Source of the DNA: Bdellovibrionales bacterium
GTDB taxonomy: Bacteria > Bdellovibrionota > Bdellovibrionia > Bdellovibrionales > UBA1609
Direction of reading: 5' to 3'
Assembly: GCA_023301025.1 (NCBI GenBank)
Contig: JALZUR010000041.1
Coordinates: forward strand, 1-64,000
DNA length: 64,000 bases
Numbering within the stretch: the stretch's first letter is position 1; every line of letters starts with the position of its first letter. Below are positions 1 through 11,701 of this stretch, in pieces. Under the pieces are notes generated by a model. The model was not told the DNA's origin. It was given only the letters and a program-made list of their open reading frames with translations, and searched no databases. Both the position numbers and the translations under genes were made by a program.

Positions 1-105
1 AGAGGGATATGTTTCTGAATAAAAAGTATTGAGCTTATCTACTAAATCTAAATTTATATCTAAAATCCCAACAGCTGATTTTTTTTTATAGGCAACATGG
101 ATCAT
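1..105 (-). CDS. partial CDS running off the left window edge, unknown product (MIHVAYKKKSAVGILDINLDLVDKLNTFYSETYPS...)
   Basis: Open minus-strand frame from an ATG at 105 (or GTG at 114) to the window edge; not in the ORF track because it is short and truncated. Confidence 0.4.
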   Translation of the reverse strand, partial: MIHVAYKKKSAVGILDINLDLVDKLNTFYSETYPS

Positions 106-220
106 AATGCACACTCACAAAAGTTAAATACCACTAGTATCTAACTTTTGAAATAGCCTAATCGATTAATCTAAGCTTTTTAAGGACTTAAAATAAGCTT
201 AAATTCAAAAAAAGACTAAG

Positions 221-1417
221 TTAGTAAACAACCTCATGGCTTGCAGAATTTTTAATTCTTGGATCTTTAAGTGGGATCAAACTGTGTTTACTTAAAAAAC
301 TAAATACAGAAAACACATAAATACCAAAAAAACCAATAAGAGCTGTAATCTCAGGAATTGCAAAGTGAACATGATGCTCGTCAAAATTAGGGTAGATCAA
401 CCAAAAAAGATCAAGCACCTGTGTGAATATAATTAAGATTGATACTGCAGCAATATATTTTGGTGTTCGTTTGGCCCATCTTGGTAGTAGCAATAGAAAA
501 GGGACAATAAACTTAAATACAAGAAGAGACATTGAAACTACTGCCCAGGCCCCTTCGGACCTATGGTAAAAGAATATAGTCTCTTCGGGTATGTTGGCAT
601 ACCAGATAAGCATATATTGAGAGTAAGCAATGTAAGCCCAAAAAATTGTAAAGCCGAATAAAAACTTACCAACGTCATGTAGATGATCAATAGTCACCAT
701 GCCGTTGTACCAACCCTTTTTACAAATGTAGAGCATAAGTAAAACTGTTGCCGCAAACATAGCTTGCATAGATCCACTAAAAGTATAAATTCCAAAAATA
801 GTTGAAAACCAATGCGGCTCTAAACTCATAACTAAATCGACACTTAAAAATGAATAGCTAAGTGCAAAAAACATTATGAAAAACACAGAGTAAGGCACAA
901 GACTTTTAATGAGAGAGTCTTCACCTGTTTGATCTTGCTTCAATGAACCATCTGTAAGTTTTTTATAAAAGAAAAACCACCCTAAGAAAAAAACCAATGA
1001 ACGAATGATAAAAAACGTCATGTTTAAGTATGGAGCTTTGTGAGCGATCAAAGCATCATTAGCAACTAAATTTGGGTCAAGCCACTTATAGATTTCAGGG
1101 GCACCTATAATTAGAATCCCCATAAACAAAATAGAATAGGGAATGAATGCAGCTAAAGCTTCAAAGAGTCGTCTTATGTTTACAGACCACTGAGCGCTTG
1201 TTAAATGTTGCAATGATAAAAAGAATAGGCTTGATAGCGAAATACTTGTCACTAAGAAAAAAGCCATAAGGTAGGCCTGCCACGCTCTTTGAGCATCACC
1301 AAAAAGTGAGGCTATAAATCCAAATACACCGATAAGAAACATAACTAAGCATGTAACTTTACTTTTATTACTAAATTCAAAAGCATGAGGTTCTTTTAAA
1401 ACAATCTCTTTGTTCAT
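221..1417 (-). CDS. actF: alternative complex III subunit ActF (NrfD-like quinol-binding membrane protein)
   Basis: Polytopic membrane protein at the end of the actABCDEF gene order. Confidence 0.85.
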   Translation of the reverse strand: MNKEIVLKEPHAFEFSNKSKVTCLVMFLIGVFGFIASLFGDAQRAWQAYLMAFFLVTSISLSSLFFLSLQHLTSAQWSVNIRRLFEALAAFIPYSILFMGILIIGAPEIYKWLDPNLVANDALIAHKAPYLNMTFFIIRSLVFFLGWFFFYKKLTDGSLKQDQTGEDSLIKSLVPYSVFFIMFFALSYSFLSVDLVMSLEPHWFSTIFGIYTFSGSMQAMFAATVLLMLYICKKGWYNGMVTIDHLHDVGKFLFGFTIFWAYIAYSQYMLIWYANIPEETIFFYHRSEGAWAVVSMSLLVFKFIVPFLLLLPRWAKRTPKYIAAVSILIIFTQVLDLFWLIYPNFDEHHVHFAIPEITALIGFFGIYVFSVFSFLSKHSLIPLKDPRIKNSASHEVVY

Positions 1418-1421
1418 GTTC

Positions 1422-2021
1422 TTATTTTCCTTTACCAGATGTTTTTTGTAGGCGTCTTACGTGTTTTACAATGGCCCATCTCTCATATTTATCAGGAACT
1501 TGAGATGCATAACCACCCATTAGACCCCAACCATTTGTTACAACATGAAAAAGGCGCCCATTTGAGTAGGACTTATATACACTTGTAACTAAACTTGGCG
1601 GGCGTTTTAGCATCTTATCTGCAATGCTTCCATTGCCTAATGCTTTATTGCCGTGGCAGATACCGCAGTAAATTTCATATTTGGTCTGGCCCACTTTTTC
1701 TAACTCTTTAAGACGCTCTTTTGTGAGTTCTTTACTTACACTGTACAAGGGACTTTTAAGTTTTTCAGCACTAGCCACATCAGATTTATCAAAAGGATAA
1801 GGCTCATGCTCTCTTGAAACAGATTTAACAGGAAGAGCTCTATTAAGCATTTCGCCATTTTTTCCACCTTCTTGAGGCTTTATTTGTGGGCCTTCCATCA
1901 TGTCTTGAATGAGTTCGATATTTGTTTGATCAGGGCCAGCCTGACAACCCAAAATAATAAGAGAAGATAAAACAACAACTGATTTAATTAAATTCATAAT
2001 TTTAATACTCCGAAACCTCAT
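1422..2021 (-). CDS. actE: alternative complex III subunit ActE, mono-heme cytochrome c
   Basis: Lipoprotein-like N-terminus (LIILGC), one CXXCH (CGICHG), position in the act operon. Confidence 0.85.
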   Translation of the reverse strand: MRFRSIKIMNLIKSVVVLSSLIILGCQAGPDQTNIELIQDMMEGPQIKPQEGGKNGEMLNRALPVKSVSREHEPYPFDKSDVASAEKLKSPLYSVSKELTKERLKELEKVGQTKYEIYCGICHGNKALGNGSIADKMLKRPPSLVTSVYKSYSNGRLFHVVTNGWGLMGGYASQVPDKYERWAIVKHVRRLQKTSGKGK

Positions 2022-2565
2022 GGACTTCTACAGCACCCATTTCTTTCATCCAAGAAACAAGCTCTGAAGAAGAATAATTTTTATCTTTTTCAGAAACAAA
2101 AAGACCAAACTTATGAGATGTAAGATCAAGGTCAACAACAGGGGGGTCAATTTTTGGAAGCCCATTTGCTAAGATCATCGTCTTAACCGTAGCAAGAGCA
2201 GCAAATAAAATTGTAAGTTCAAAAATAATAGGGACAAAAGCAGGCAAAGACCACATCGGCTTACCACCTACGTTAATAGGCCAGCTCACAGCTGATGTCC
2301 ACCATGTAAACCAAAGACCTGCAGAACAACCTGCTGCTCCAGCAAAAAAAGTAACCCACGGAAGCCAAGATCTTTTGATGCCAACTGCCTCTTCCATACC
2401 ATGAACAGGATAAGGAGTGATTGCATCAAAATCTACAAAACCTTTTTCTCGTGTTTTATTTGCAGCATTTAAAATTTGAGACTCTTCTAAAAAGATTCCC
2501 ATAACTCCGCCTTTATTATTAGAATTTTGATCTGACATCTTAGTGTCCCCCTTCTTTGCCAACAC
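2002..2565 (-). CDS. actD: alternative complex III subunit ActD (DUF3341)
   Basis: Two-TM DUF3341-like protein with '[28 protein letters not shown]', operon position; short overlap with neighbours. Confidence 0.85.
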   Translation of the reverse strand: MLAKKGDTKMSDQNSNNKGGVMGIFLEESQILNAANKTREKGFVDFDAITPYPVHGMEEAVGIKRSWLPWVTFFAGAAGCSAGLWFTWWTSAVSWPINVGGKPMWSLPAFVPIIFELTILFAALATVKTMILANGLPKIDPPVVDLDLTSHKFGLFVSEKDKNYSSSELVSWMKEMGAVEVHEVSEY

Positions 2566-3907
2566 CTAAAACTGGTTTTACTTCAGCTATAGACACTGCA
2601 GGAACAAATTTTATGTAGAGTAGAAAAAGTGTAAAGAACATTCCAAAGCTACCAACAAGTGCACCAAAATCATAAAAAGTAAGATCAAAAATCCCCCAGT
2701 TCGCAGGTAAAAAATCTCTATGTAAAGATGTAACTGTAATAACATAGCGTTCAAACCACATCCCAATATTTACAAAAATAGAAATAACAAACATTACAGG
2801 GATTGATCTTCTTAAACGTCTCACCCAAAAAAGTTGAGGGATCACAACGTTACATGTAATCATAGTCCAATAAGCCCACCAGTAAGGTCCAAACGCTCTG
2901 TTAACAAAAGCATAGCCTTCATATTTTGAACCAGAGTACCAAGCAATAAAAAATTCTGAAGCATAAGCATAACCAACAAGCATTCCTGTGGTCATAATTA
3001 CTTTATTCATTAGCTCCATGTGATTGATGGTCACATAATCTTTAAAAACTGGCACAGCAATTCTTATAAGAGTCATTAATGTTACAACCATTGCAAAACC
3101 AGAGAAGATGGCCCCTGCAACGAAGTAAGGTGGAAAAATTGTAGTGTGCCAACCTGGAAGTTGGGCGACAGCAAAATCAAAGGATACAATACTGTGCACA
3201 GAAAGAACAAGTGGTGTCGATAAGCCTGCAAGTAGAAGGTATGTCATTTCATAATGACTCCAATGACGAGTGGCCCCTCTCCAACCAAGAGATAAAGCAC
3301 CATAGACTTTGTGTCTTATGTTTCTACCATCTTTTTTGGCCCTATCTCTTAGCGTTGCAAAATCTGGAACAAGTCCAATGTACCAAAAAACAATAGATAC
3401 AGTGGCATAAGTTGAAATCGCAAACACATCCCACAAAAGAGGAGATCTAAAGTTTACCCATAGAGGTCCACGCTGGTTGGGATAAGGAAACAGCCAAAAA
3501 GCTAGCCAAGGACGCCCCGTGTGTATAATTGGAAAAATACCTGCAGTAGCAACAGCAATAACAGTCATTGCTTCTGCAGAGCGTGCAATTGATGTTCTCC
3601 ACTTTTGCCTAAAGAGGTAAAGTACAGCTGAAATCAATGTTCCCGCATGTCCAATACCAACCCAAAAAACAAAAGTAACAATGTCAGTTCCCCAACCCAC
3701 AGGATGGTTAACACCCATTGTTCCCATACCAGTTGCGATAATAATACCAACAACAATCATATAAAATAAAAATAGCCCTTTGGCGCTTCCAAGCAGTGCA
3801 AACCACTTAGGGTGCGGGGCACTTTCGACTAAAGCCGAAATATCTTCCGTAACATCTTGAGAGGTTTTATCACCTTCAATCAGTGGCTTTTCAAGTAAAT
3901 CACTCAT
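2540..3907 (-). CDS. actC: alternative complex III subunit ActC (NrfD family)
   Basis: NrfD/PsrC-like polytopic membrane protein, operon position. Confidence 0.9.
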   Translation of the reverse strand: MSDLLEKPLIEGDKTSQDVTEDISALVESAPHPKWFALLGSAKGLFLFYMIVVGIIIATGMGTMGVNHPVGWGTDIVTFVFWVGIGHAGTLISAVLYLFRQKWRTSIARSAEAMTVIAVATAGIFPIIHTGRPWLAFWLFPYPNQRGPLWVNFRSPLLWDVFAISTYATVSIVFWYIGLVPDFATLRDRAKKDGRNIRHKVYGALSLGWRGATRHWSHYEMTYLLLAGLSTPLVLSVHSIVSFDFAVAQLPGWHTTIFPPYFVAGAIFSGFAMVVTLMTLIRIAVPVFKDYVTINHMELMNKVIMTTGMLVGYAYASEFFIAWYSGSKYEGYAFVNRAFGPYWWAYWTMITCNVVIPQLFWVRRLRRSIPVMFVISIFVNIGMWFERYVITVTSLHRDFLPANWGIFDLTFYDFGALVGSFGMFFTLFLLYIKFVPAVSIAEVKPVLGVGKEGGH

Positions 3908-6900
3908 GAGTGAGCCTCCCCTTCATGACTAGTATTATCTTTATTGTGAGGAGATGGTTTTTTATGAGAGTTTTCACCTTCAGCATCACCATGTGGTTTT
4001 GCATGGTGACTGTCACCCGCAATAACCTTGTCTGTATTTATGATTTTTGTCATATACCTGACAGCAGGACCTACGTTTATCTCTTCTAAAAGAACATAAG
4101 TTCTTTTGTCTTTGAAGCGTTTTGAAACCTCTGATTCAGGATCATTCATATCTCCAAAGCTAATTGCGTTTGTTGGACATGTTTGTTGACAGGCTGTTTT
4201 TATTTCACCATCAAAAGGCTTTCTATCTTTAAGCTTAGCCTTACTTTTAACATCATTAATTTTTTGAATACAAAAAGTACACTTCTCCATCACCCCACGG
4301 GATCTAACTGTTACTTCAGGATTCAGAGCCATTTTTAAAGGTGATTCAATTTTTGAATAATTAAACCAATTGAAACGTCTAACCTTATAAGGGCAGTTGT
4401 TAGAACAGTAACGTGTTCCAACACAGCGGTTGTAAACCATATCATTTGTTCCTTCACTCCCATGAACAGTTGCTAAAACGGGACAAACCGTTTCACAAGG
4501 AGCATTATCACAATGCTGGCACATTACCGGTTGATGGACTGTTCTTGGGTTTTTAGGGTCTCCTTCAAAATAACGATCAATGCGAATCCAGTGCATTTCA
4601 CGTCCTTCTAAAGCGAGTTTTTTACCTACAACAGGAATATTGTTCTCAGCTTGGCAAGCCACAACACAAGCTGTGCAGCCCGTGCATGTAGAAAGATCAA
4701 CAGACATGCCCCACTTATGCCCTGGGTATTTGTGCTTAGACCAAAGAGAAATAACTTTGTGTCTGTGAATACCTGCAGAAGGGTCTTTTTTATACTCTTT
4801 AAATGAAGCTTCGTTTACAATGGCACGACCTTCCATTGAGTGATGACCTTGAACGTTGGCTAATGTATAATTTGTCCCAAGTTTTTTAACATTTAATTTA
4901 ACATCAGCGTGTTGCTCATCAAAAACTAAAGCGCATGCATTTTTTCCAACACCCTCACAAACTTTACCACCACCAACACGTCCGTAACCCATAGCTAAAG
5001 AAAATGTATTTAATTCTTGCCCCGGCTGAATGTGAACTGGAAGGCTAATGCTATAATCTTCTGATGAGTTTGATACTTTAACTTCAACTAAGTCACCTTC
5101 GCTTAGCTTCATTTCTTTAGCGTATTCAACAGATATAGAAAAGTAATTGTCCCAAACAATTTTTGTGACAGGGTCTGGCATCTCTTGAAGCCAAGACACA
5201 TTCGACAAACGACCATCTGCAAGGGCAGAAGATTTGTATACACTCAAAGTTGGGCCATCAGATTTTTTGTAAACTCCTTTAAAAGAGCCAACAAACGAAC
5301 GAACTGGACTTGTTTGATCAACAGAAGAGTTAAGACTTAAAACACCTTTCTGTAGGAGACCTATCCAAAACTCATCAAAAGTAGAGTAGCCAGACAGTGA
5401 GCCATAAGATTGATACCTGCTCTTCCATGTTTCTTTTACTAGATCATACCATGTGCTTTTTTCGCCCATCCATTGTAAAAGACTGTCCTCAAATGCTCTA
5501 GTGTCATAAAGAGGGCTAATAGTTGGTTGAGCCACAGTAAATATATTTTTAAGACTTTCAAACTCATTCCACTTTTCTAAAGCGTGATGATCAGGAAGAA
5601 CATAATGTGCGCGCATACCTGTTTCATCATTGCGATCACCTATGTAGACTACAGTTTTAACTTTATTGAAAATTTCTTTTAAAGCCTTGTGCGGATGATT
5701 GTAAAAAAGATTAGTGTCGTAGATAAAAAGAGTTTTTACTCTGTTTGCATTGATATCATTTATAAGGCTTTTTAAATCTTTGCTATCAGAATTGTAGGAA
5801 ACATAAGGAGCCTTTGTGTAATCAATAGTTTTACCATCATTACCTAAATACGAATTGATAAAATGAGTGGCTTTTTGAATCTCTAAAAAATCTTTGTTCT
5901 GACTGTCATGCCCAAAAGACATAACAATAGATTTGCCTCTTTTCTTTTTAAGTTCATCACTGACACTTCGTGCAAATTCAAGTTCTTCAGGACTTAATGA
6001 TTTAATTCCAGAAAATAAAGAGGCCGCTCTTGCATAAGAAGAAGAGTCTTTAAAATTAGAAATAACAGCACAAAGAAAAGATAAGTACTTTGAAGATGCT
6101 AAAGGAAGCCTTTCATCTGCGTTTGTACCTGTTAGAGTCATAGTTGACTCTACTTGATAAAGCCTTACTGGCTCACCAGCACTTGGATCACGTCTTTTTC
6201 CCCATGATTTTGATAAAGCTAAGCTTCCGTAAGCCTCATTTAAAAAGTCTGTACCTAGAGAAAATATAAATTCAGCATCTTCAACTTTATATCTAGGGAG
6301 TGACTCTGACTTTACACCATAAGCATCGCCAAAAGAGTCTTTAAACTTTGAAAAACCAGCACAACTCCACTTATAGTATTTGCCACCAAATTTACTAACA
6401 AAGCGAGTTATAAGATCACGCGAAGCTTTAGAAGGATTGTCACCTGATAAAACATAAGCGCCACCTTGAGAAAGCTTTTTAGAAAGCTCTCCATCCACTT
6501 TGCTCCAATCTGTTTTAACTGTGTCTCGGTTGTTTCTTTCTTCATTTAAAAGGTTTTGTAAAGGTGCTTTTAATCTGTCTGGGTCATATAAACTTAAGAG
6601 CTGAGCCTGGCCTCTTGCGCTTAAAGCTTCACCTACTGATGGGAAGAGGTCATTGCCTTCAAGTTTAATAGGTCTCCCCTCTCTAGTTTTAACAACTAAA
6701 GAGTAAACTTCACCAGCCTCAACAAGGCTTGAAGCATAGTGATTTGCAATACCATGAACTAGACCAACAGGTCTGTTTACAAAAGGAACAATTTTTTGAG
6801 CAGGTCGTCTAACACAACCAAAGGATCCAAGAGCTAAGCTTGCGCCCATAAGCTTTAGAAAATCTCGTCTAGCCCAACCCTCCTGTGACTCTTCCGATAG

Positions 6901-7017
6901 AGGGGAAGACATGAACTCTTTTTCAGCCAGGTCTTTAAACTCATCCGAGTTTGTCCACTGATCAAGGCTCTTCCAATATTTTTTGTTTTCGTTAATTGTT
7001 TTACTCATGTTAGGCAA
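3904..7017 (-). CDS. actB: alternative complex III subunit ActB (molybdopterin-like domain plus Fe-S ferredoxin domain)
   Basis: Tat-like [19 protein letters not shown]; multiple Cys clusters ([48 protein letters not shown]). Confidence 0.92.
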   Translation of the reverse strand: MPNMSKTINENKKYWKSLDQWTNSDEFKDLAEKEFMSSPLSEESQEGWARRDFLKLMGASLALGSFGCVRRPAQKIVPFVNRPVGLVHGIANHYASSLVEAGEVYSLVVKTREGRPIKLEGNDLFPSVGEALSARGQAQLLSLYDPDRLKAPLQNLLNEERNNRDTVKTDWSKVDGELSKKLSQGGAYVLSGDNPSKASRDLITRFVSKFGGKYYKWSCAGFSKFKDSFGDAYGVKSESLPRYKVEDAEFIFSLGTDFLNEAYGSLALSKSWGKRRDPSAGEPVRLYQVESTMTLTGTNADERLPLASSKYLSFLCAVISNFKDSSSYARAASLFSGIKSLSPEELEFARSVSDELKKKRGKSIVMSFGHDSQNKDFLEIQKATHFINSYLGNDGKTIDYTKAPYVSYNSDSKDLKSLINDINANRVKTLFIYDTNLFYNHPHKALKEIFNKVKTVVYIGDRNDETGMRAHYVLPDHHALEKWNEFESLKNIFTVAQPTISPLYDTRAFEDSLLQWMGEKSTWYDLVKETWKSRYQSYGSLSGYSTFDEFWIGLLQKGVLSLNSSVDQTSPVRSFVGSFKGVYKKSDGPTLSVYKSSALADGRLSNVSWLQEMPDPVTKIVWDNYFSISVEYAKEMKLSEGDLVEVKVSNSSEDYSISLPVHIQPGQELNTFSLAMGYGRVGGGKVCEGVGKNACALVFDEQHADVKLNVKKLGTNYTLANVQGHHSMEGRAIVNEASFKEYKKDPSAGIHRHKVISLWSKHKYPGHKWGMSVDLSTCTGCTACVVACQAENNIPVVGKKLALEGREMHWIRIDRYFEGDPKNPRTVHQPVMCQHCDNAPCETVCPVLATVHGSEGTNDMVYNRCVGTRYCSNNCPYKVRRFNWFNYSKIESPLKMALNPEVTVRSRGVMEKCTFCIQKINDVKSKAKLKDRKPFDGEIKTACQQTCPTNAISFGDMNDPESEVSKRFKDKRTYVLLEEINVGPAVRYMTKIINTDKVIAGDSHHAKPHGDAEGENSHKKPSPHNKDNTSHEGEAHS

Positions 7018-7097
7018 ACCCTTATTTTTTATCTTAACTACTTATTCTTTTTAAATTACTTTTTAATATTTTTTATTTACGCACAACTGCAACTTAT

Positions 7098-7697
7098 CTA
7101 ATAATGACAGGTTGAACAGTTGATCGGAGCTTGAGTATGCCCACCTTCTTTTAACTTTTTAAGATCTTCCTTTGAAATAGAATTGTCATAATCACCTCTG
7201 TGACAGTTCACACACCAACCCATTGAGAGATCTTGGTATTGATAAACCTTTTCCATCTCTTCGACTGGACCGTGACATGTATTACAATCTTTTTTTGCAT
7301 TTATATGAGCTGCGTGATTGAATTTCACATGATCTGGAAGTAGATGAACTTTTTGCCAAGCAATAGGTTTATTATCCGCATATTGTTTTTGTAGTTTTTG
7401 AATCCACTCTTTTCCAACACCTACAGACAAGTGGCAGTTCATACATATATTCATACTTGGGACTGATGAGTGTCTAGAAACTTCAACAGAAGTGTGACAG
7501 TACTTACAGTCAATACCGTATTGTCCAGCATGTTTTTTATGCGAAAAAGGTATTGGCTGAGTAGGCTCATAGCCTTTGTTGTAGCCAATGCTTAATTTAT
7601 TATTCGTAAGAAGGTATATAAAGACAACAAGTCCAAGGAGAAGACCTAGTCCTACAGCGCCACCGATTATTTTTTTAATCATAACAAGTATATCCAA
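7098..7697 (-). CDS. actA: alternative complex III subunit ActA, pentaheme cytochrome c
   Basis: Five CXXCH motifs (CKYCHT, CMNCHL, CNTCHG, CVNCHR, CSTCHY), N-terminal TM anchor, first gene of act operon. Confidence 0.9.
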   Translation of the reverse strand: MDILVMIKKIIGGAVGLGLLLGLVVFIYLLTNNKLSIGYNKGYEPTQPIPFSHKKHAGQYGIDCKYCHTSVEVSRHSSVPSMNICMNCHLSVGVGKEWIQKLQKQYADNKPIAWQKVHLLPDHVKFNHAAHINAKKDCNTCHGPVEEMEKVYQYQDLSMGWCVNCHRGDYDNSISKEDLKKLKEGGHTQAPINCSTCHY

Positions 7698-8016
7698 TGT
7701 TGCAGTTTTAAGAAAAATTAAAATAGTTTTAATCTGTAATCAGATACTATCTATATTTTTTTTAAAGTGTTCGTAATATTATTAAACCTTTATCAATGAA
7801 CTATCAATACAAAGATTTATTATGGTCTATAATAAGAATGAGTTTCAAATTACAAAACCAACAACAAGAATAAAATGTATATCTGATTTTAAAAACGATA
7901 CAAAAATCGCTATAAGGCAGGCTCTAAAAGAAGATTGGAGCCTATAAAGATATATGCATTTTAAGTGAAAATAATTAACTATATTGCTTTATATTTTAGC
8001 ATTATTACTAGAGCTT

Positions 8017-9669
8017 CTATTTTTTTGCTTCGTTTTCTTTAATTTCCTTTTTAACGTTTTTATCCTGCTCTTTTAATTTTCTGTAAATGCCTACATAAAA
8101 AACAAATAAGATATGAATAGCTACAAAAACTGAAACATACTCAACTCCACCTGAACCAAAACCATAAGAGTGAAGTCCAGCACCTAACCAAAAATTTACC
8201 CCATACCAAGCCATAAGAACTAAACTAAAAGCAAGCACTGCACCTGCAGCCATTCCAAAAGACTTAACAAGTCCTACAAGCCTTGCATGAAGAAGTGCTA
8301 AATATCCCATCAAAGCAATAAAAGCCCATGTCTCTTTTGGATCCCAACCCCAAAACCTACCCCAAGAGTAATCCGCCCAAACACCACCTAAGACAGTTCC
8401 AACAGCAAGAAGAAAAATACCAATCTGTAAGCTTCTGTATATGGCTAAAGTCACCTCTTTAATCTGTGCCTTATACTTTTCTTCATTAAGAAAATAAAAC
8501 AAAGAGAAGTCGCCAAGAACAAAAGCTAAAAAGAAAGCAGAATATGAGATCACAATTGTGAGCACATGAATCATAAGCCAAAAATTACTGCGTAGAACTG
8601 CTTCTAAAGGTTGAATACTTGGATCAAGCATAACCGGGGCCATATCTGCAACAATCAAACAAAGAATAGCAACCACACAAGAGCTTATATATGGCAGCGG
8701 ACTTTTGCCCCACTTCCCTACTAATAAACCAAAAAGAATACTTCCAAAAGGCACCCACAAAACTGTTTCATACATATTTGAAACTGGTGGCCTTCCACTT
8801 ATATAAACCCTTAAAGCAAAACCAAAACAGTGAAGTAAAAACCCAAAGACCATAAAGCCATTGAAGCCAAAAACCAGTGGCTTCCAAGCTGTAAGCCAAT
8901 AAACAAACATTATTAATAAAGCTAAAACATAAAAAATCCAGGCGTATCTAAAAGGATGATAGTCATTGTAGAAAACCTCTGCCTTAATTTTTCTTGTAAG
9001 GCTTTTTTTATCACCCTCGTAATTTGCAAGTATTAAAGATGCAAGTTTTTCCGAAGACGCATCAAGAGAAGACGTGTCTGTGTTGTTTTCATCTTGAACG
9101 TATTTTGTAACCTCTGTGAGTAGATTTTTAAACTCTGCTTTATACTCTGGTCCAAACTCATTAACACTCTTCCAAGACTGTTCACCAGTTTGAGGCTCTA
9201 GCTTTAGTATATCACCAGATTGAAACATACCGAGTCTGAACAGCTGTCCCTGTAGCCGATCAAGAGCTTGATCAAAAGCATTAAGCTTTACCTCTTTGTC
9301 TTTTTTAACCTGCAAATTTTGAAACAAGGCTTCAATATTTGGGTTTCTTACTAGTTCTTTTTGACTGAAGTACTCTTTTTCAGAAGGCAAAGATAAAGCC
9401 TCTTTTATTTTTTTATTTTTTATTTGCATAAATTCTGTTTGCGCCCAAATCTCTGGAGCTAAGAGCCACGTAAGAACTAAAAGTACAGGCTCTTTATCTT
9501 TGTAAATGGCTTTTCCATAAACCAGACGAATAGACTCTGATGCTAAAGTGTCAAAAGGCTTAACTCGTCCACCATCTTGAACAGGAAGTTCTTTTAAGGA
9601 CATTGCAAAAAGAATTTGCGGAAAAATAAGAATTAAAAACAAAAACTTTTTCATTTGAGGAATCTCCAT
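8017..9669 (-). CDS. ccsA: cytochrome c biogenesis protein CcsA/ResC type with large N-terminal domain
   Basis: Tryptophan-rich heme-handling motif 'WGRFWGWDPKETWAFI', multi-TM. Confidence 0.88.
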   Translation of the reverse strand: MEIPQMKKFLFLILIFPQILFAMSLKELPVQDGGRVKPFDTLASESIRLVYGKAIYKDKEPVLLVLTWLLAPEIWAQTEFMQIKNKKIKEALSLPSEKEYFSQKELVRNPNIEALFQNLQVKKDKEVKLNAFDQALDRLQGQLFRLGMFQSGDILKLEPQTGEQSWKSVNEFGPEYKAEFKNLLTEVTKYVQDENNTDTSSLDASSEKLASLILANYEGDKKSLTRKIKAEVFYNDYHPFRYAWIFYVLALLIMFVYWLTAWKPLVFGFNGFMVFGFLLHCFGFALRVYISGRPPVSNMYETVLWVPFGSILFGLLVGKWGKSPLPYISSCVVAILCLIVADMAPVMLDPSIQPLEAVLRSNFWLMIHVLTIVISYSAFFLAFVLGDFSLFYFLNEEKYKAQIKEVTLAIYRSLQIGIFLLAVGTVLGGVWADYSWGRFWGWDPKETWAFIALMGYLALLHARLVGLVKSFGMAAGAVLAFSLVLMAWYGVNFWLGAGLHSYGFGSGGVEYVSVFVAIHILFVFYVGIYRKLKEQDKNVKKEIKENEAKK

Positions 9670-11042
9670 TTATGACCTTTTTTCTTCATGTAAAACAAGG
9701 ATAGTGAACCAAGAGCGATTAATAAACAGCCAAGGTATTTTAAAAAACGACCAGGGTCTCTGTTAACAGAAAGAACCGAGTGTGTAGGCTTGCCCATTTC
9801 ATCTTCTTGAAAAGAACTTTGATAAAATGTTAATCCATTCTTTTTTAAAGGTTCATTCATTGATATTAGAGTCTCTTCACCTTCGACATCGACAAGACTT
9901 TCATATGAAGCAGCTCTCATAGTTCCTTGGTGTCTACCTACTTTAAAGTTTTTCAGCATCAGATCAAAACCAATATCAATCCTCTTTTTTCCGTAAGTAA
10001 GGATATAAACCCTATCTTCTTTAAAAACCTTTAAAGGTCTACCCACTCCTAACCAGTAGTTCTCACCCATAAAATCAACATTAACAGCCTCAGTACTTTG
10101 GGCATGAGGAGTTTTTATTTTGGTATAGCTAAGGCCTCTATAAGCATGTCTTTTGTAGTCTAGAAGTTTTATGTTAAAATCCATCCAACCAGAGTTAATA
10201 GTGTCTCCAGTACTCATACTGCCCTCAGATTTTTTGCCAGAACTGAAAAGCGTGTAATTAACTTTCTCTTTGCTACTTTCATTAGGATAAAAGTAGATTT
10301 GATTATCACCTTTTAATGCCTTTTCAGGAGCGCTTTCTAAAAGTGTTAACCTTGCAGGGCCTAAGACTCTATCATCTTCTTTAAAAACTTTATTGGCTAT
10401 TAACCAACCCGTCTCTTTTGCTCTAGAACCTTCAATAAAAAATCTTAAAGCTGGTCCATCAGATGTGTTTTCTGATGAGAGTGTTTTGTTTTTAGATTCT
10501 GCAAAAAGATAGTAATCTTTAATTTTAACTTCAGTGTAAGCACCCTGATTGTAAATTAGTTCTTTATCTTCGGGGTTATTTTTAAAAAAGTTAACAGGTT
10601 TTGCAAATAAAGTTTCAAACTTTGAACCATCTAAAGAGGAGTAAAGGCTTAGTTCTTTTTCATTAACTTTTACAAAACGATTTTTACCGCCAAGAGGAAA
10701 AACCATCATTCCATCTATTCCAAAAAAGTAGGTCTGAACAGAACCAACAAGGACTAATATTATACCAATGTGTGCAAGCAAAAAAGGAATATGCCTTTCT
10801 TTCCAAGGCCATCTATCAAACATAACAGCTGAAAGGTTTATCGCTAGTAGGATCTGTATACCCACCATCCAAAAAGACTGATAGACTACAAGTTTTGCGT
10901 ACTCAGCGTTGTACAAAGACTCATAGAATGTACCAACAGCACTGATAATACCCATAGAGATTAAAACAAAGACTGCTAATTTTAAAGAGGCGAGGGGTTT
11001 TAACCACCTCTGAAGTTTTTTTATCACAGCCTTTATAATCAA
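9651..11042 (-). CDS. ccsB: cytochrome c biogenesis protein ResB/CcsB family
   Basis: ResB-like N-terminal TM pairs and periplasmic domain ending in a TM; adjacent to ccsA. Confidence 0.82.
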   Translation of the reverse strand: MIIKAVIKKLQRWLKPLASLKLAVFVLISMGIISAVGTFYESLYNAEYAKLVVYQSFWMVGIQILLAINLSAVMFDRWPWKERHIPFLLAHIGIILVLVGSVQTYFFGIDGMMVFPLGGKNRFVKVNEKELSLYSSLDGSKFETLFAKPVNFFKNNPEDKELIYNQGAYTEVKIKDYYLFAESKNKTLSSENTSDGPALRFFIEGSRAKETGWLIANKVFKEDDRVLGPARLTLLESAPEKALKGDNQIYFYPNESSKEKVNYTLFSSGKKSEGSMSTGDTINSGWMDFNIKLLDYKRHAYRGLSYTKIKTPHAQSTEAVNVDFMGENYWLGVGRPLKVFKEDRVYILTYGKKRIDIGFDLMLKNFKVGRHQGTMRAASYESLVDVEGEETLISMNEPLKKNGLTFYQSSFQEDEMGKPTHSVLSVNRDPGRFLKYLGCLLIALGSLSLFYMKKKGHKWRFLK

Positions 11043-11155
11043 AGATTTTTAATTAAAGGTCAAAGCAGGCTTAGTAAAAGGTTCAAGAGTAAAAAACTCC
11101 TGACCTAAAGACTTGCAGTTTCAAAGTTGAAACTGAGTATCAAAATAATTTCAAA

Positions 11156-11599
11156 TCAATCTTCGTGTTCAACATCTTTATCATAGCCTTCACCACCCTC
11201 TGAACCATCAGCACCAAGACTTATAAGTTTAAAACCTGAACCCGTATTTTCATAAAGAATATCACCTTTCCAAGGATCCATAAGTTCTTTTTCTTTTGCA
11301 TAAGCATCCGGTCCCCAAGACTCACACACATCTTCACCTGGATCTTCTAAAAGATTGTCTAAAGCATCAGGAAGTTGATCGCAATCTGCATAAAATGAGT
11401 TTACAGCTCCAGCAACTTTAGCTAACTGAATCTTAGCTGTTTTTTGTGCTGCTTTTTGCTTGTTAGAAAAAATTCTTGGAGCTAAAAGTGTTGTAATTCC
11501 ACCAATGATGGCAAGCACAACGATAATCTCAATCAAACTAAAGCCTTTCTGCCTAGACTTTAAACATTTATAAACTTCTACACTATTATTTACCTTCAC
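11156..11599 (-). CDS. gspG: type II secretion major pseudopilin GspG
   Basis: Prepilin cleavage motif KGFSLIEIIVVLAIIG; adjacent to gspF; acidic C-terminus. Confidence 0.88.
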   Translation of the reverse strand: MKVNNSVEVYKCLKSRQKGFSLIEIIVVLAIIGGITTLLAPRIFSNKQKAAQKTAKIQLAKVAGAVNSFYADCDQLPDALDNLLEDPGEDVCESWGPDAYAKEKELMDPWKGDILYENTGSGFKLISLGADGSEGGEGYDKDVEHED

Positions 11600-11701
11600 C
11601 TAAAAACTCCTTTTTTGTAAACATACAGTATACTAATAAGACTTAATGAAATTAACAAATAAAAGTTTTTAAATTGGTCCCGAAACTTTAAAAAGTATTT
11701 T

